Origin: Pieris napi
Taxonomy: Eukaryota; Arthropoda; Insecta; Lepidoptera; Pieridae
Assembly: GCF_905475465.1 (NCBI RefSeq)
Contig: NC_062253.1
Span: forward strand, 9,610,001-9,674,000
DNA: 64,000 bases
Direction of reading: 5' to 3'
How positions within the stretch are numbered: position 1 is the stretch's first letter; the number at the start of each line of letters is the position of its first letter. Under the pieces are notes generated by a model. That model saw only the letters and a list, made by a program, of their open reading frames with translations, ran no database searches and had not been told where the DNA came from. This document shows, piece by piece, positions 1 through 12,330 of the stretch. Made by a program: the position numbers and the translations under genes.

Positions 1-195
1 TTATCATACAAGACACAATAGTATTGGCGGTAATGGAATGTTGTACGAGCAATGCTTTTATAATTATAGTTCCTAACGACCTATTATGTTTTTCTTGCCT
101 AGCCTTGGTTTTTGCTATGCGATACAATTTATAATTATACTACGGTTTTTAATGAGGTTTACAAATGAGTCTGGGTATTAAGCTCAAGCCTGCAG

Positions 196-1200
196 CTGCT
201 ATGGGTTCCTAGCGAAACAAAAAATATTTCATAGGACGTATATCCCGGGTTAGCTCGCAACATGGTGATGCTGTGTGTGTGGTGGGATTGGAAGGGCATT
301 GTTCATTATGAGCTGTTACCACCAGGCAGGACCATTGATTCTGAACTCTACTGCGAACAAATGATGAGGTTTTTTTTTTTTTTTTTTTATTCTTAATCCA
401 TCTTAATTATCAGATTTTATGGGAAATGATGGCAATTAGGGAACGCAAATCCAACAATTTTTATTCCCTCCGTAATTTGTAAACTGTCAGACTGCGGCAA
501 CTTTCGCCCTTTTTAACCGATATACACTGTGCGTCGTTTCCAAGAGGCCCGAAGCAAGAGGGTTGACGTGTTGCTGAAGTCTCATTTTGTATCGCACGGT
601 TGATATTTTAATGTCTTCCTCGACAGTGGCAATTCCCAAATATTTATGGACTTCAGCATTTCGTGTTAACCACAGCGCACCGCTCATATTTCGCAGTGTT
701 TTGTTTTGTAGCCGCTTCAGGATTTCGATATTAGAGCGGCTTGCTGACTGACCCCCAGAGCTGTATCCCATAGAACCATATTGGTTTAATTACAGTTTTG
801 TTGATGAGAAGTTTATTGTTACTTCTGTAACTGATGAGGTTAAAGCAAGAAGTTGAGAGAAAGCGACCGGAATTAATCAACACAAGGGGGGTAGTTTTTC
901 ATCATGATAACGCTAGACCTCACACATCTTTAGCCACTCAGTAAAACTTAAGAGAGCTTGGCTGGGAGGTTTTAATGCATCCACCGTATAGTCCTGACCT
1001 ACAGATTTCCACCCGTTTCGGTCTCTTCAGAATTCATAGGCAGTGTCAGGTTAACATCACGAGAGGACTGCCAAAACCAATTGTCGCGGTATTTTGATCA
1101 GAAGCCCCAAAATTTCTATAGCAATGGGATCTTGTCCCTACCTACAAGATGGCAAGAAGTTATCGAACAAAATGGTAGCTCATACTTTACTTCAATGTAA
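196..1200 (+). mobile_element. Decayed mariner transposase, split by a retroposon
   Basis: Two stretches read as mariner transposase. Bases 262-369 encode MVMLCVWWDWKG and then HYELLPPGRTIDS, the block holding the first catalytic Asp. Bases 842-1000 encode FHHDNARPHTS and LMHPPYSPDL, the second catalytic region. The C-terminal end (WQEVIEQNG) stops at 1198-1200. The frame is broken by a TAA at about 943 and by a small deletion near 1003, just before the third Asp region. The two halves are separated by an insertion at 372-831. The N-terminal DNA-binding half was not found, so this is a dead, 5'-truncated copy. Family identity rests on the known mariner motifs. Confidence 0.85.
372..831 (-). 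mobile_element. 5'-truncated jockey-like retroposon inside mariner
   Basis: A T-run at 371-388 is the poly-A tail of a minus-strand element. The minus-strand frame 771-487 encodes SNIEILKRLQNKTLRNMSG and YLGIATVEEDI, typical of the extreme C-terminus of jockey-type reverse transcriptase ORFs. The 10-base sequence TGATGAGGTT occurs at both edges (362-371 and 832-841), a target site duplication. The mariner frame resumes directly after the second copy. Confidence 0.8.
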
Positions 1201-1210
1201 ATAAACTTTA

Positions 1211-2144
1211 TTAAAAAATGTTGTGAATTTTCTTAAAAAATGTGAAGAATCTTTTTCCCCAATCTATTACTTAAATATATTTTGCATTGTAATTTTAATT
1301 TGTTATGAGTCTTCATCAATCAATCAATATTTATAATCGTAAAATATGTGTGTTATCTGGCAACACTTGTCTCCTTGACCTTCGATAACGGTAAAGTCAG
1401 GGTCGTGAGTTCAAAACCTGTCTTTAGTCATTATAAATCTCCTAAATATTATTGTTTTCTTTAAATCATTTGTATTATTTGAAATGAAATGAAATGAAAT
1501 AGTTTATTCTTGCAAGTAGGACTATATAAATCACTTTTACAATGTCTTCCTAAACTAGATGAAGTCGACATTTCCTAACTGACTGCCCTGAGAAGAAATG
1601 TCGAAACAAACTCGGGGGTCTTAGTCTCTTTTATAGTCCAGATAATACAATAATAAATTAATAAATTGGTGTAAATAAATGCAGAGTATTTACTGGACTG
1701 GTCTTTGGAAGAAAGAACCAGATCGATCTGAGCAAGCCTGTGCCAGCAGACGGCAAGCATGCCCCGAATAGCTCATGCAGCTCAACCATTTTTGAGGGAG
1801 CTGCACGACCCGATACACAACAATACCGTCAGTGGCACCATAAAAATATGTGGGGCAACAACTCACTCAGATCGCCAGCCCAAAATAACTATAGACTAAA
1901 TGTAAGTCAAATTAACGTCAATTATAAAAAAAAAGTCTATCGAGATAACTACAAATTATCTAAGCTTGCCTTCGTGATTATTAGCGTTTAAAGCGAAGGT
2001 CTTGGGTTCAGTGTAGAAATTTTGTGTTAAAAATAATATTCCACAGTGAATTAAATTAATAGTATGGGTTTCTTAGAAAATGTAATAAAAAATACTTTAA
2101 ATTATAACAGTCTTTTATTCAATTGCGTATATTACATTTATAGT
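1211..2144. other. Non-coding stretch with repeat debris
   Basis: No convincing gene. A GAAAT pentamer run lies at about 1482-1500, followed by a sequence resembling a LINE 3' end. Bases 1373-1425 look like a degraded tRNA-like SINE head (GGGTCGTGAGTTCAAAACC). The short open frames here have no recognisable domain. Confidence 0.4.
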
Positions 2145-3835
2145 CTAATAATATCCCGTATTAACAGAATGAGCCTGCGCAGACTGAAACCCCGGTCCAT
2201 TTATCACAGTGGCACCATTATTCTGAATCACACCATTTCTTAATTGAACATTGTTCGCAATTGCTGCTTTGTAACCACCAAAGTTTTGGGCTATCGATGT
2301 CGCCTGTCCATTTGAGCCTTGGGTTGAAGAAATCGCGGTCTGAACGCCCCCCACATTATCAGCCCTTGATATGAAACCCGGTTGGATACGAGCTAAAGTA
2401 GGATGGCCGCGATCAAAGTTCTGCACAGTCGATATGGCTGATTGGTATCTTCCATTACTATGTACTGCGCTGAAAGCTGATCCGTGTCCATCATTTTGTA
2501 CTGACGATACAGCAGAGCCGAGGTTACCAGAGCTATGGGCTGCAGAGTTGGACCTACCAATACCTGAGTACGCTTGAGGGAATTGATAGTGATTGAAATT
2601 CGGAGCTGTTTGGGCAAAGCCTACACCACGGGCATTGCCGTTTGAGCCAATACCGGCACCGTAAGCTTGGGCGTTACCAGTCTGGAAGGAGGTTCCATAT
2701 CCGGAAGAATGACTTATGCCTCCAATATTGCTGCTAAAGCCTCCGCCGAAGCCGTATGCGATACTTGGAGGCTCTGCATTCCGTAGTAAATGCGCGTATG
2801 GATTACCTGTAAATACATGTGTGTCTTTGATAAAAAACATTGCGTTGGAGCTGTGTCCGTAAGCGTTCTATAAGATGGTTGCTATTTTATAGTGAAGTGT
2901 GAATTGCAAAGCTACATAATATATGTAAGTATTGTCTAGTAATACAGGACTTTCAACAGATAAGATTAATACAAAATCTTTATTTATTAACCCTTTCACA
3001 TTTAAAACTATTTTACTAAGGAATAGTATTATAAAAAGGACAAGAAGCGAACAAAATGTTAGCAAACATAGCACACTTGAAGCCAAAATGAGCCCTTTAG
3101 TTTTTCCCACACTCATATATTGTACTATCGTTTCCGATAATGTTATTATAGACTTATATTGAAGTGTCACTTAGATTAAAGAACCTTTAAATAAGTCAAG
3201 TTAGGTTTTTTTTCGGCATCTATTACATTCAATTACCCCTAATTGTATGTTAGTTATAGGCTCATGTTATAAACGATTATAGCCAGTTGACACTTCAAGC
3301 ATAGGGAATCATTTATTCGAACAACAACCGCCACTGAACCTAACTCAAGTTTGGGTCAATTTAAAATAAACACTTTGTTGATTCTTTGAGAATAATACTG
3401 GTATTCAATGTCGAAAAATTATATTTATTTATTACGAGTACGAAATAGTTACTTAGAACAACACGGTACAAAGATTTTTTAATTATAATATACTACTAAT
3501 AACAGCAATAAAATCCTAACGAACTCTCTTGCCCACTGTTAAACCTAAACAGATTCAAGATAACAGCCTTGCGATTCTGTAACTCACTCTTCAAATTCTC
3601 ACAGCGGATTCCGCTCTCAAATCACTCGTGACGGTGTAATATGACACCTATGAGAGCGGAATCCGCTGTGAGAATTTGAAGAGTGAGTTACAGAATCGCA
3701 AGGCTGTAATTTAATTTCCATGCAAAGGTTGCTGGTTAAATGATCTTAATAAGAAAGTTATGCGAACTTACCTACCCACGACGAAACTCCACTAAAACTC
3801 AAAATAACGCTGACCAAAGCAAACCAAGCAATCAT
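2145..3835 (-). CDS. Secreted Gly/Ser/Asn-rich protein, gene A
   Basis: Two exons on the minus strand. Exon 1 is 3835-3772: ATG, then MIAWFALVSVILSFSGVSSW, a good signal peptide, ending at a GTAAGT donor. Exon 2 is 2806-2145, after an acceptor reading TTTACAG. The split codon is G|GT (Gly), so the intron is phase 1. The joined frame is 726 bases, 241 residues. The mature part starts GNPYAHLLRNAEPPS and is low complexity, with imperfect repeats of the type AxSxVQNxGxxSA. There are no cysteines in exon 2. It has the same exon plan as genes B-H but lacks their R-x-x-R motif and FGK tail, so it is a more distant member or only architecturally alike. Probably an extracellular structural protein; tissue unknown. 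The intron contains a foldback element (3565-3705). Confidence 0.82.
3565..3705. repeat. Foldback element, family 'CCTTGCGATTCTG', copy 1
   Basis: Near-perfect inverted repeat: AGCCTTGCGATTCTGTAACT at the left and its complement at the right, with arms of about 60 bases and a short loop. It lies in the intron of gene A. Related copies are at 33844, 52951, 54227 and 61842. Confidence 0.8.
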
Positions 3836-3872
3836 TTTGAAAGATATATTTCTAATGTATCATTTCTCTTAC

Positions 3873-3880
3873 TTTTTATA
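3873..3880 (-). promoter_or_regulatory. Possible TATA box of gene A
   Basis: The minus strand reads TATTATAAAAAG about 40 bases upstream of the gene A start codon. No clear initiator was seen, so this is a weaker call than those for genes D and E. Confidence 0.4.
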
Positions 3881-4238
3881 ATAAATAAAACTCCCCCCCA
3901 CTCACGATCTAAATACACTTAAGTAAGCCAACGACACTCATAAATTCATCTTACGGTAAAATAATTCGCAAAACTATAAATTATTTGAAAGATATTAAAT
4001 AGTACTTAATTGACAAGATGTGTATGGCATTAGATTTTTTGTATGTTTATTAGACGAGTTTTACCGGAAGGATAACGTTATTAGCGTTAAATGAACCTTA
4101 AATTGTGATAAACGTAATGTTACGTAAGGTTTTATAATTGACTAGTTGTTTTTCGCGGTTTCGCGTCTTAATTGAAGACGTGCACATTACAAATGCGCAT
4201 GGACAATTATTTTGTTACTGGGGTCTTTATTATTATTA

Positions 4239-4540
4239 ATACTTTACAGCGTGCGACTCACATCCCTGAGGTCGTAGGTTCGATCCCCGGCTGTGCACCA
4301 ATGGACTTTCTATGTGCGCATTTAACATTCGCTAGAACGGTGAAGGAAGACATCGTGAGGAAACCGACATGTCTTAACTCTTAGACCCAAAAAGTCGAGG
4401 GCGAGTGTCAACCACTGGAGGCTGATCACCTACTTGCCTATTAGATTGAAAAATGATCATGAAACAGATTCAGAAATCTGAGGCCCAGACCTAAAGAGGT
4501 TTTAGCGCCACTAATTTATTTTTTTATTGCTGACACCCAG
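4239..4540 (+). repeat. tRNA-derived SINE, type 1
   Basis: Starts with a tRNA-like head containing a B-box (GGTTCGATCCCCGGCTGTGC). A body follows (CGGTGAAGGAAGACATCGTG), then a tail with GGCTGATCACCTACTTGCC and CTGAGGCCCAGACCT. Related copies lie at 16620 (reverse, partial), 55556, 62232 (3' part) and 53225 (fragment). Confidence 0.75.
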
Positions 4541-4597
4541 TATAATATATTATATTGTAAGCTGACTGACGTCATCTTGGAGCAGAAACTTATATAA

Positions 4598-4930
4598 AGG
4601 CCGATTTACATTATCTTAGTGTTTAGGAGAGTGCTTTAGTACAAGTTGAAAGGCAAGTTCTTTAGTGCTTTAGTGCGTTGCGAGTGAACGTTTACATTTC
4701 TTCCAGTAGAGTATCATTACAGCGCCACAATGAACGGGGGGAGCGCGGGCGCGGGCGGGGTATCACTTGAACCAAAAATAAAAAGCGATTCTATTTTGAT
4801 TCAACTTGAAAGTCAAGTAGAACCGTACTAAAGCAAGTAGCGTTTACTAAAGCAAGTAGCGTTTACATGTTTCAACTAAAGCACTATCCTAAAGCAATCT
4901 CCTAAACACTAAGATAATGTAAATCAGCCT
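4598..4930. mobile_element. Harbinger-like MITE with TAA duplication
   Basis: Terminal inverted repeats begin AGGCCGATTTACATTATCTT at the left, matched by the complement at the right (…ATCAGCCT). TAA flanks both ends (4595-4597 and 4931-4933). Inside are short repeats of AAAGCAAGTAGCGTTTAC and a G/C-rich patch near 4735. A shorter relative is at 35285-35447. The 3-base TAA/TTA duplication is the hallmark of PIF/Harbinger elements. Confidence 0.75.
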
Positions 4931-5206
4931 TAAGGCGAAGCAAAACCGGCGTTGACTGATGACTCACTTTTATTTCGAGACTTCGTGCGGAACGCACGTG
5001 TACTACCCTACCCTCAGTAAATTTTAACAGTGTAAAAGTACCTACACGTTCTAATCTTTTGATTGTTGTTTTTTGTAAATCAAATTTCGTGTGTATTCTT
5101 TTGTTTTTAAATTAAATCTGCTTCTCTTAACTAATAATATAAACATTTGTTTTAGTTACATAACGTAACTTAATATACATCAGATGTGTCGGTTTTCCAG
5201 CTTCCA

Positions 5207-5440
5207 TTATTTTCTAATGTTAGCTTCATGTCCTAGTTGTGCCTTCTATTCTGTTTAGTTCGTCTGCCCATCTCTTGCTCTGTCCCCTCTATTCCTTTTT
5301 CCATCTCGGGGTTGTCATTCTGTAATAATTTTTGTCCATTATCAACCTGCTATCTCTAGTCATGTGCCCGGTCCAGTGCCAAATCAATTGCTTTATTTTC
5401 TTTATAATGCCCTCTTCTTTGGTCGTTCATGTTATCCCTT
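5207..5440 (-). mobile_element. LINE (RTE-type) C-terminal coding remnant
   Basis: The minus strand encodes IWHWTGHMTRDSRLIM and, further on, KRWADELNRIEGTTR. These are the conserved tail of RTE-type reverse transcriptase ORFs (W-x-GH-x-x-R … RW-x-DDI). The frame contains a stop. 5'-truncated and dead. Confidence 0.6.
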
Positions 5441-5853
5441 CTGCTCTTTTACGATGTATCAGTTGTTGTTGTTTTAAAACAATTATATCTCCTAAGATAC
5501 AAAAATTAAGTAATTTGTTTAAAAATTAAAAATGTGTGTAAAATAACATATCCAGTCGCGGGCTTTATTTAATTTAAACTTTATATTAAAAATAATTTCG
5601 ATGTATCGATGCGGATGGCTATTGTTTCTTTGAAACGAGTTTCGTTGGGGCGTCGCGCTCGGTGCACTGCAATGTAAACTTACAACGTAATAAATCTAGC
5701 CCGTGTTTTTTCAAACGAAATACGATACTGCTGTTTGTATAGTTTAAAAACTAACTAAAGAAATAATTTAGCGCCTGGCAGAATATTTGCTGTATACCGA
5801 GGTGCTGTCATAACCTGAAAATTCAGTTGTAAGTGCTTCAAATTATCTCAAAA

Positions 5854-6288
5854 GGGGGCGTCCATAAATTACGTGAGGTGTTTAAGCGGGGGAGGGGGTC
5901 GAGTCAAATCTCATTTAATCTTACGTTGGAGAGAGAGAGGGTGGGGGGGGTCTCGGCAAATATCACGCAATTTTTTTCTGATTGAAAAAAACAATTAGGA
6001 AAACGGTTGTCCCTAAAGACAGGCCATCTCTGCAACTTCCCGCTAAGTCCGGACCTAAACGCTCAACATTTCACTTATTTTATTTTAGTCGTAAATAAAA
6101 GCACGAAGCAAATTTATTTTCTTTTTACAATAACAATCCAACGCGTTTACGTAAGAAACCCACATTTTGAAAAATCTCACGTGAGATTGGGGGATGGGGT
6201 TGAATAAAATCTCATCTCACATCTCACCAGGGGGGAGGGGGGTACAGAAAATTTAAAAAAATATCTCACGTAATTTATGGACGCCCCC
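5854..6288. mobile_element. Foldback DNA element with GGGGGCGTCCATAAATTACG ends
   Basis: The left end GGGGGCGTCCATAAATTACG is mirrored at the right (CGTAATTTATGGACGCCCCC). The inner part is G-rich on one arm, with TCTCACGTGAGAT motifs. No transposase is present. The open frame at 6007-6207 inside it has no domain and is not called a gene. Confidence 0.7.
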
Positions 6289-6696
6289 AAAGATATGTTT
6301 AGCATATGCGTAATAAGGAGGGAGATTTATGCCCAATATCAAGAAAATTTAGTTGCTACTTTTCACTAGATGGCGTTGATAGTCGAATGAAACGCGCTAG
6401 CGTTTCGCCTATATACAGCACTAAATACTTATTGATTTCAATCTGTGTATGTGTTACAAGCTGTTTTATTATTTAGAATTTTTGTAAAGCAATGGTTGTT
6501 TATTGCTTATAAGTTGTTACTATTAACTTTGATCTTGTTAGTCCTGTTGAAGATTGTTTTGAAGTTTCGATATTTTATCATTTAACTGTTAACTACTAAA
6601 ATCATGAATTTCTCTGGTCTATTGATTAACGGGTGGGTCTAACTTGAATAACATTGGATAATAATATATATACATTTTATTCTAAGAAGTAGGGAA

Positions 6697-7321
6697 TAGG
6701 GATGTGACATTCTGCATAAAAAAATCGATTTTTTTATTAATCAATTATGTTTTAGTTTTCGTGTTTTTCTTGATTAAAAATAAACAATAGATCATAAACA
6801 CAAATTAACGTTTAAGAATAATCAAAATGGAAATTAACTTAATCTCGTTTTGATAGATTTTAGGTGAAATTTGATAAATGCTGAGTGTATACCTTTTCAG
6901 TAGCACATTGCAGTATTTTTGTTGTCTTTTTTATTGTATGTAATCTTGTGCTGCTGAATAAATTTATTTTTCTTTTAAATTATAGTGTTAAATTTAAAAA
7001 AAATTAAAATTAACTGGTTTTAAATTAAAATTAAAATTAACTTTATCGAAAGGAATTGCTGACACCAAATTTTAATTTTTTTGTAAAACATCGGTTTTAC
7101 AAAAAACATTAATTCATCGAGTATATCAATACATCTTCAAAGAATCGGATTCAATGTATCGCATTGTAAACATCGATGTATATCGAATATCCCTAATAGT
7201 TCGAGGTCCGGGTTATAAAAGACCAGACATAATGTCGGGAGGTGGCAGATGAAAAATCGACTATGATTGATTTTCAATTGTAAAAATAATCGATTATTAA
7301 TCGATTATTTTTACATCCCTA
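6697..7321. mobile_element. AT-rich inverted-repeat element
   Basis: The ends TAGGGATGT and ACATCCCTA face each other, with ATCGATTTTTTTATTAAT near the left and ATTAATCGATTATTTTTACA near the right. Very AT-rich interior, no coding capacity. The superfamily is unclear and the exact ends are approximate. Confidence 0.4.
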
Positions 7322-9327
7322 CTAAGATGCCTTTGCCCTTTTCTTCAGTGTTTTGAAATCGGGTAATAACTAATAGGCTGAATTGAAATAATTAGAAAAT
7401 TAAATATTGAGTCTTCTATAAAGAATAATAAACAAGTAGCAATAGTAACAATTCCTAATTCAATAACATTGAAAAGCAATTTTCATACTAAATTATGTTA
7501 TTTCACATTTAAATCACATTTTATCATAAACAGTGTTTTAAGATTAATAGGAATTGTTGTCAAATCCATAGTAAGCGTATTTAAGAACTCAGTTCTTATT
7601 AAGTATCTTCTTAATAAGAAGTAAATGTATATGGAAAAAACCTCCAGAAATTTGTTTAATCTCTTTGGTTGGTTAAAAAAGAAGGTTTTACACAAATATA
7701 TTATGTAGGTTTTGCGTAGTTCACCGGGTCGTCTAGTTAATTGATACTATAAAGGTAATCCTTTAGAAAATTTTGCACTTAGGTACACCCCACTAAGGCA
7801 CAAATAGATTATTTTAACTTGTATTCCATAATTCTATTGGCAGTGGCCTCCCTAGTATAAACTCCAATATGGTCTTATTAAAATAGTTGGCACATTTAAA
7901 GAGGATGACGTGACCTGACTATAAATAAAATAAAATAAAATATGTTTATTATGGAACATAAGATACACATGTATCACTTATTCCACGTCATTAAATTTCA
8001 ATTTGTGGGCATCCCTACTCATCGGCAAAGAAGACAGAGGGTGTAGGCCGAGAGAATAGCCGGAGTAAAAAACTCTCGGTACTCTTTTAAAATAGCAAAT
8101 CATCAAACAACACTAAAACAAATATCGCAAATTAATTAGAGGTAGCCTGTCTAGCACTAGTCCCAGGCCCTTTTATCAACTAGATAATCGTTGACTTTAT
8201 AGTAAGCCTTTTTACACAGCTTTTCTTTAATACATTGAGACTGTTGTATGGCACCCTGACATTGTCAGATGTGTTCATAAATTGAGTAAGGATTGGGAGC
8301 TCTGGCACACGTGATGACTATATGCCCACAGAGTGATGGCCGTTCGCCAGAAACTTGTCTATCGTATATAGTGTAAAAAAAAACAAATTAAAAAATATTA
8401 CACATCCACGACGTTATTTAATAAAGGAACGCTGTCGTTTAAAATAATAAAGAAGCAACCCTAAATATAAAATTTGTCTCATTAAATACTTAATAAAAAC
8501 GAAATAAATGAGCTTTATCTCATATTTAGTAAAAATTAAATGGATTTATTTACCGTTCGATAACGTCCAATTTGATGACTTTTGATCTTAATCTATTAAC
8601 ATAGTTATGAGGCTACATATAAAATATGCAAATAGATGATTTAATTATATCGCGAGTCCCAAAATTTATGAACTATAAAATCCAGAGCGATACAGTAACA
8701 TTTTAAAAACTGTTTTGGTGCCTTAGCAACAAGCCTTGTAACTATATGTAGTTCGGAGAGCGATTTTTAATTTCATTTATATTGTGAATAATATTGCTAT
8801 TTGCTGGGACGCCTAGACTGTATATTTATTATTATAAAAGCATAATATGTATGCCAAATCTATAAGTAAGTATAATACTAGATGACTGTTTTGTTTTTCT
8901 TTCCTTATATAAAACGTTAAATTTGTTCTTACTTAGTTTGGAAATCAGTCCAATACCTTCTCAACTGTAATCTTATTGTTTGTTGTAAATGTTATATGGG
9001 AGAAAATAAATTATTATTATAATTATAATAATTGAACCATACTATTCATGTATCAAATAAAGAAGATCCAGTTCTATCAGATACCACGAGTTTAATTATG
9101 ATATTACTGTACTGACATATCGCGCCCTCAGCAGCCTACAATACCCTACAATACCCTCTCGACTTGACTGATGTTCTAATTGTGGATGGAGTAAAAAAAC
9201 AGGTTTAGTGTACTTAATTTTTAATAGTCTATAGTCTGTGCCTACTCCTCTGAAAAAGGCATTACATAAATAGTCTATAATATTATACCTTTTACATTCG
9301 CTTCATTATAATTTATTTATACAAAAT
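7322..9327. other. Gene-free spacer between genes A and B
   Basis: No gene seen. It contains a repeat related to one at 53990-54100, sharing TACTCTTTTAAAATA and AGAAGACAGA (about 7990-8110), next to an AAAAT pentamer run (7925-7940). The rest is AT-rich sequence with short meaningless frames. Confidence 0.4.
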
Positions 9328-10236
9328 TCAATCAGTCTCTTTAGCCGATGTCTCTTCATCGTTTTCGTTGTCGTCACCAAATCTTCGTAATCCATAACCA
9401 TTACCTGTGTTACCTAAGTAATAGTTGCCATTAAATTGATTTCCAAAGGGTTTGTTATAAGGTCCAAATCCGTTGTTATATGGTCCGTAATTGTTGTTGT
9501 ATGGTCCATAACCGTTGTTGTAGGGACCAAAACCGTTGTTGTTGGGCCCATAACCGTTGTTATAGGGTCCATATCCGTTGTTGTATTGTCCTGAGTGTGG
9601 TCCATTGTTGGGGAAGCCGTTATACTGATTGTACTGGTTGTATGGTGGGATGAAATCTGTGCCGTATCCACCAGACGCAGATGATTGTGATTGACTGATT
9701 CCTATGTTAATAGGTGGGTATCCTTGATAACCTTGATAGCCGCCCTGATAGCCACCCTGATAGCCACCCTGATAGCCACCTTGGTAACCACCATAGCCTA
9801 AACCTCCGCCGCAGGAACCCAAATGGCATTTATGTTTTGAAAAAGTTCGGCCTTCTGCGTAATTTTGAGGTTCTGAAAAAAAAATTAAGTTAAAAATCCT
9901 TATTCCAGGTTTCTATCGTATACTACGAGTTACTGTTAGTTAGGTGTTAGTTAGGTAAAGCATTTAAACTATAGTTTATGTAGTTTTAAAAGGCAAACAG
10001 ACAAGGTTGTCGAGGGAATGTAAATATTCAACTATATTTAAGTTAATTTTTTCAATACTAAACATGTATATTCTAGATTAAGTAAAATTGTATCTTGTCT
10101 GAATAAAGGCTTATATTATTATTAAATGTTATTTACTTTGACCCTAAATTAGACTTTTTTCGCAAAATTTACCTGCGCCAAGAACCAGCCTCCAGCCACA
10201 AAGCACAATACAAAGGACTAAGTAACACTTAGACAT
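9328..10236 (-). CDS. Secreted Gly/Tyr/Asn-rich repeat protein, gene B
   Basis: Exon 1 is 10236-10173 and encodes MSKCYLVLCIVLCGWRLVLG, a signal peptide, ending at GTAAAT. Exon 2 is 9872-9328, after a run of T and CAG. The split codon is G|AA, phase 1. The joined frame is 609 bases, 202 residues. After EPQNYAEGRTFSKHKCHLGS come four perfect GGYQ-type repeats, then a region of YNQYN and a series of GPYNNGYGPNNNGFGPYNN units. It ends with an acidic tail (DDNENDEETSAKETD). The only exon 2 cysteines sit in KCHLGSC. It shares the two-exon plan of the cluster but not the R-x-x-R motif. Likely a structural extracellular protein; silk, cuticle or egg-coat cannot be told apart from sequence. Confidence 0.85.
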
Positions 10237-10286
10237 GTTCTATTAAGTAATATCTTGTATATGCCTAATTTTCGCAAATCAAAGGA

Positions 10287-10293
10287 TTTTATA
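10287..10293 (-). promoter_or_regulatory. Possible TATA box of gene B
   Basis: The minus strand reads AATATAAAATCC about 50 bases upstream of the gene B start codon. Position and sequence fit a TATA box; no strong initiator match was seen. Confidence 0.45.
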
Positions 10294-10494
10294 TTATATG
10301 AAACAAGGACAACACCCACGCATCAACATTGAGTTTAACTTCCACCGGAAGTGATTTTTATTATAAATTCCCTTATATGGAATTTATATGATGCGGAAAG
10401 AATATTAATAAATTAATTTGAATTTTAAAGAAGATAAACCGATGTTTCATGTTATGTAAATATCTATTTTGTCTAAGAGTCGTTCCTCTAACTT

Positions 10495-10700
10495 CGATTA
10501 TGTTCCCTTTGGAATAGAGACTCTTGGGCCGCGGGGTTTAAGTGCACAGGCACTAATTAAAGTTGGCGCCTTGTAGATAGTACCCCAGTTTGGTGACCCC
10601 AGAGTTGGTGCTTTTCTCGCTCAACGAATTAGTATTGCAATACAGCGAAGATATGCTGGCAGCGTTAAAGATACACCGCCACAGGCACCAAACTATTTAA
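10495..10700 (+). mobile_element. Non-LTR element 3' coding remnant, copy 1
   Basis: Plus-strand frames encode YVPFGIETLGPRGLSAQALI and then GAFLAQRISIAIQRR. The same pattern recurs at 26224 and 28400, each followed by a shared tail ending near ACTATGTAGG. The repetition plus the shared 3' region points to a non-LTR retroelement C-terminus. The family name is uncertain. Confidence 0.5.
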
Positions 10701-11709
10701 TTTTATTCTACTTTTTTATTTATTAATTTTTAATTATTAATATTATTATTACCATGTAGGTTACCAATTAAACTCTGTTGAAATTAGAAAAAATTGAACC
10801 CTAGTTTACCAACTTATATTAAAAGTACATCTCTAGTTTATGCTGGCAACCCTGACACATCACTGTTTGTAATAATCTATGATAAAAATTATCTCAAAAT
10901 AAATCTACGTTGTCTAAAACCAAAATCGTTATTTTTCATTAAAATCATCAAACTCGAATTTAAACCTTCTAGAGACGTGCCAAAAAGTTTTAGAATTCGC
11001 GAATTCAATCAAAATATATTAAAACTAGCTACCCGCCCCGGCTTCGCTCGGGTGCAATGCTGATACTAAATACACTACAGAAAAACTGCGGCCGGCCGGT
11101 ACCGCCGCAAACGCTACGTCCCGCAATTTTTAAATCTGTAATATCTTCGAAAATATTCACTTAAATCATACGGTGTAAAGGGCCATATAGATCTATATTA
11201 AATGAACAATGTATTCAAGGTATTTAATTGGTTAAGGATTAATGCTGTATTGGTTAAAATCGCTTCGAAAATTAGCCATTATTTGTCGTAAAAAGTAAAT
11301 GACAAAAAAAAGTTATTGTGGGTTATCCATAAGAGATAGACATATACCATCACGGACTTTTCTGTAGACCTTTTCAATGTAGTACATTATTATTGTACTT
11401 AGTACATTATTTTGATAAAACTCGTAGGGTTCAGCCTGCGTTTGCAATGTAAGCGGAAAAAATGTAATTATTTACGACATCACATTAGAAACCTCAAAAA
11501 TAACAGTACTTCTCCACTATTTAATGGATGTTATTATACATATAAACCTTCCTCTTGAATCACTCTATCTATTAAAAAAAACCGCATCAAAATCCGTTGT
11601 GTAGTTTCAAAGATTTAAGCATACAAAGGGAAATAGGGACCGAGAAAGCGACTTTATTTTATACTATGTAGTGATTTACATTTACGTGAGAACTGCAAAA
11701 AATCGCTAA

Positions 11710-12330
11710 AGGTGATATCAGACGGTTCATTTTTTGTTCATTTTCACCTTTCATTCGGTACATTTCACTCGAAATGAAATGTCTGAACAAAAAATGAAAC
11801 ACGAGTGCCGAATGAATTCATTAGTGAACCGATCCAACAGTGTTGGATATTGGCATCCGGTATCTTTCATTCCCACTCCGAATGAACGAGAAATGAACGG
11901 TCTGAACACTGAGAGAACGTTCATTCGGATTCACGGACGGAGACGGAGACGGACATCACGTTGTCGGCGAAGTTATAACTTTTTTTTTTCTGTGTGTTAT
12001 TATATTGTTTTCATGCGGCAAAATGGTGTTCAAGTGGAACGATCAAAATAAATTACTTTTTTTTTTTAATAAATTTCTTCTTTCAATCCATGGTCGCACC
12101 CACCACCGTCGACGTTTTCTTTGCTTCTTTTTTGTCAATTCTTTGATTAAATGATCACAAATTAAACTACTTCCAAGACGTACAACTTCATTCGATGACA
12201 TATTTAAAAGAAAGAACAATGAATGTTCATTTCTGTATCATTTCGTCTAAACCGTGTGAACATAGAATGAAAAAAACTGAAGCATTCACTCGAGTGAACA
12301 ATCATCCGAGTGAACCGTCTGATATCACCT
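11710..12330. mobile_element. Harbinger-like element in a palindromic target
   Basis: Ends AGGTGATATCAGACGGTTCA and its complement, with TAA at both edges (11707-11709 and 12331-12333). Outside the TAA the flanks AATCGC and GCGATT are also complementary, so the empty target AATCGC-TAA-GCGATT was itself a palindrome. Inside, at 12025, a plus-strand frame starts MVFKWNDQNKLL, like the first residues of a MADF-domain protein, then stops. Probably an internally deleted element. Confidence 0.7.
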
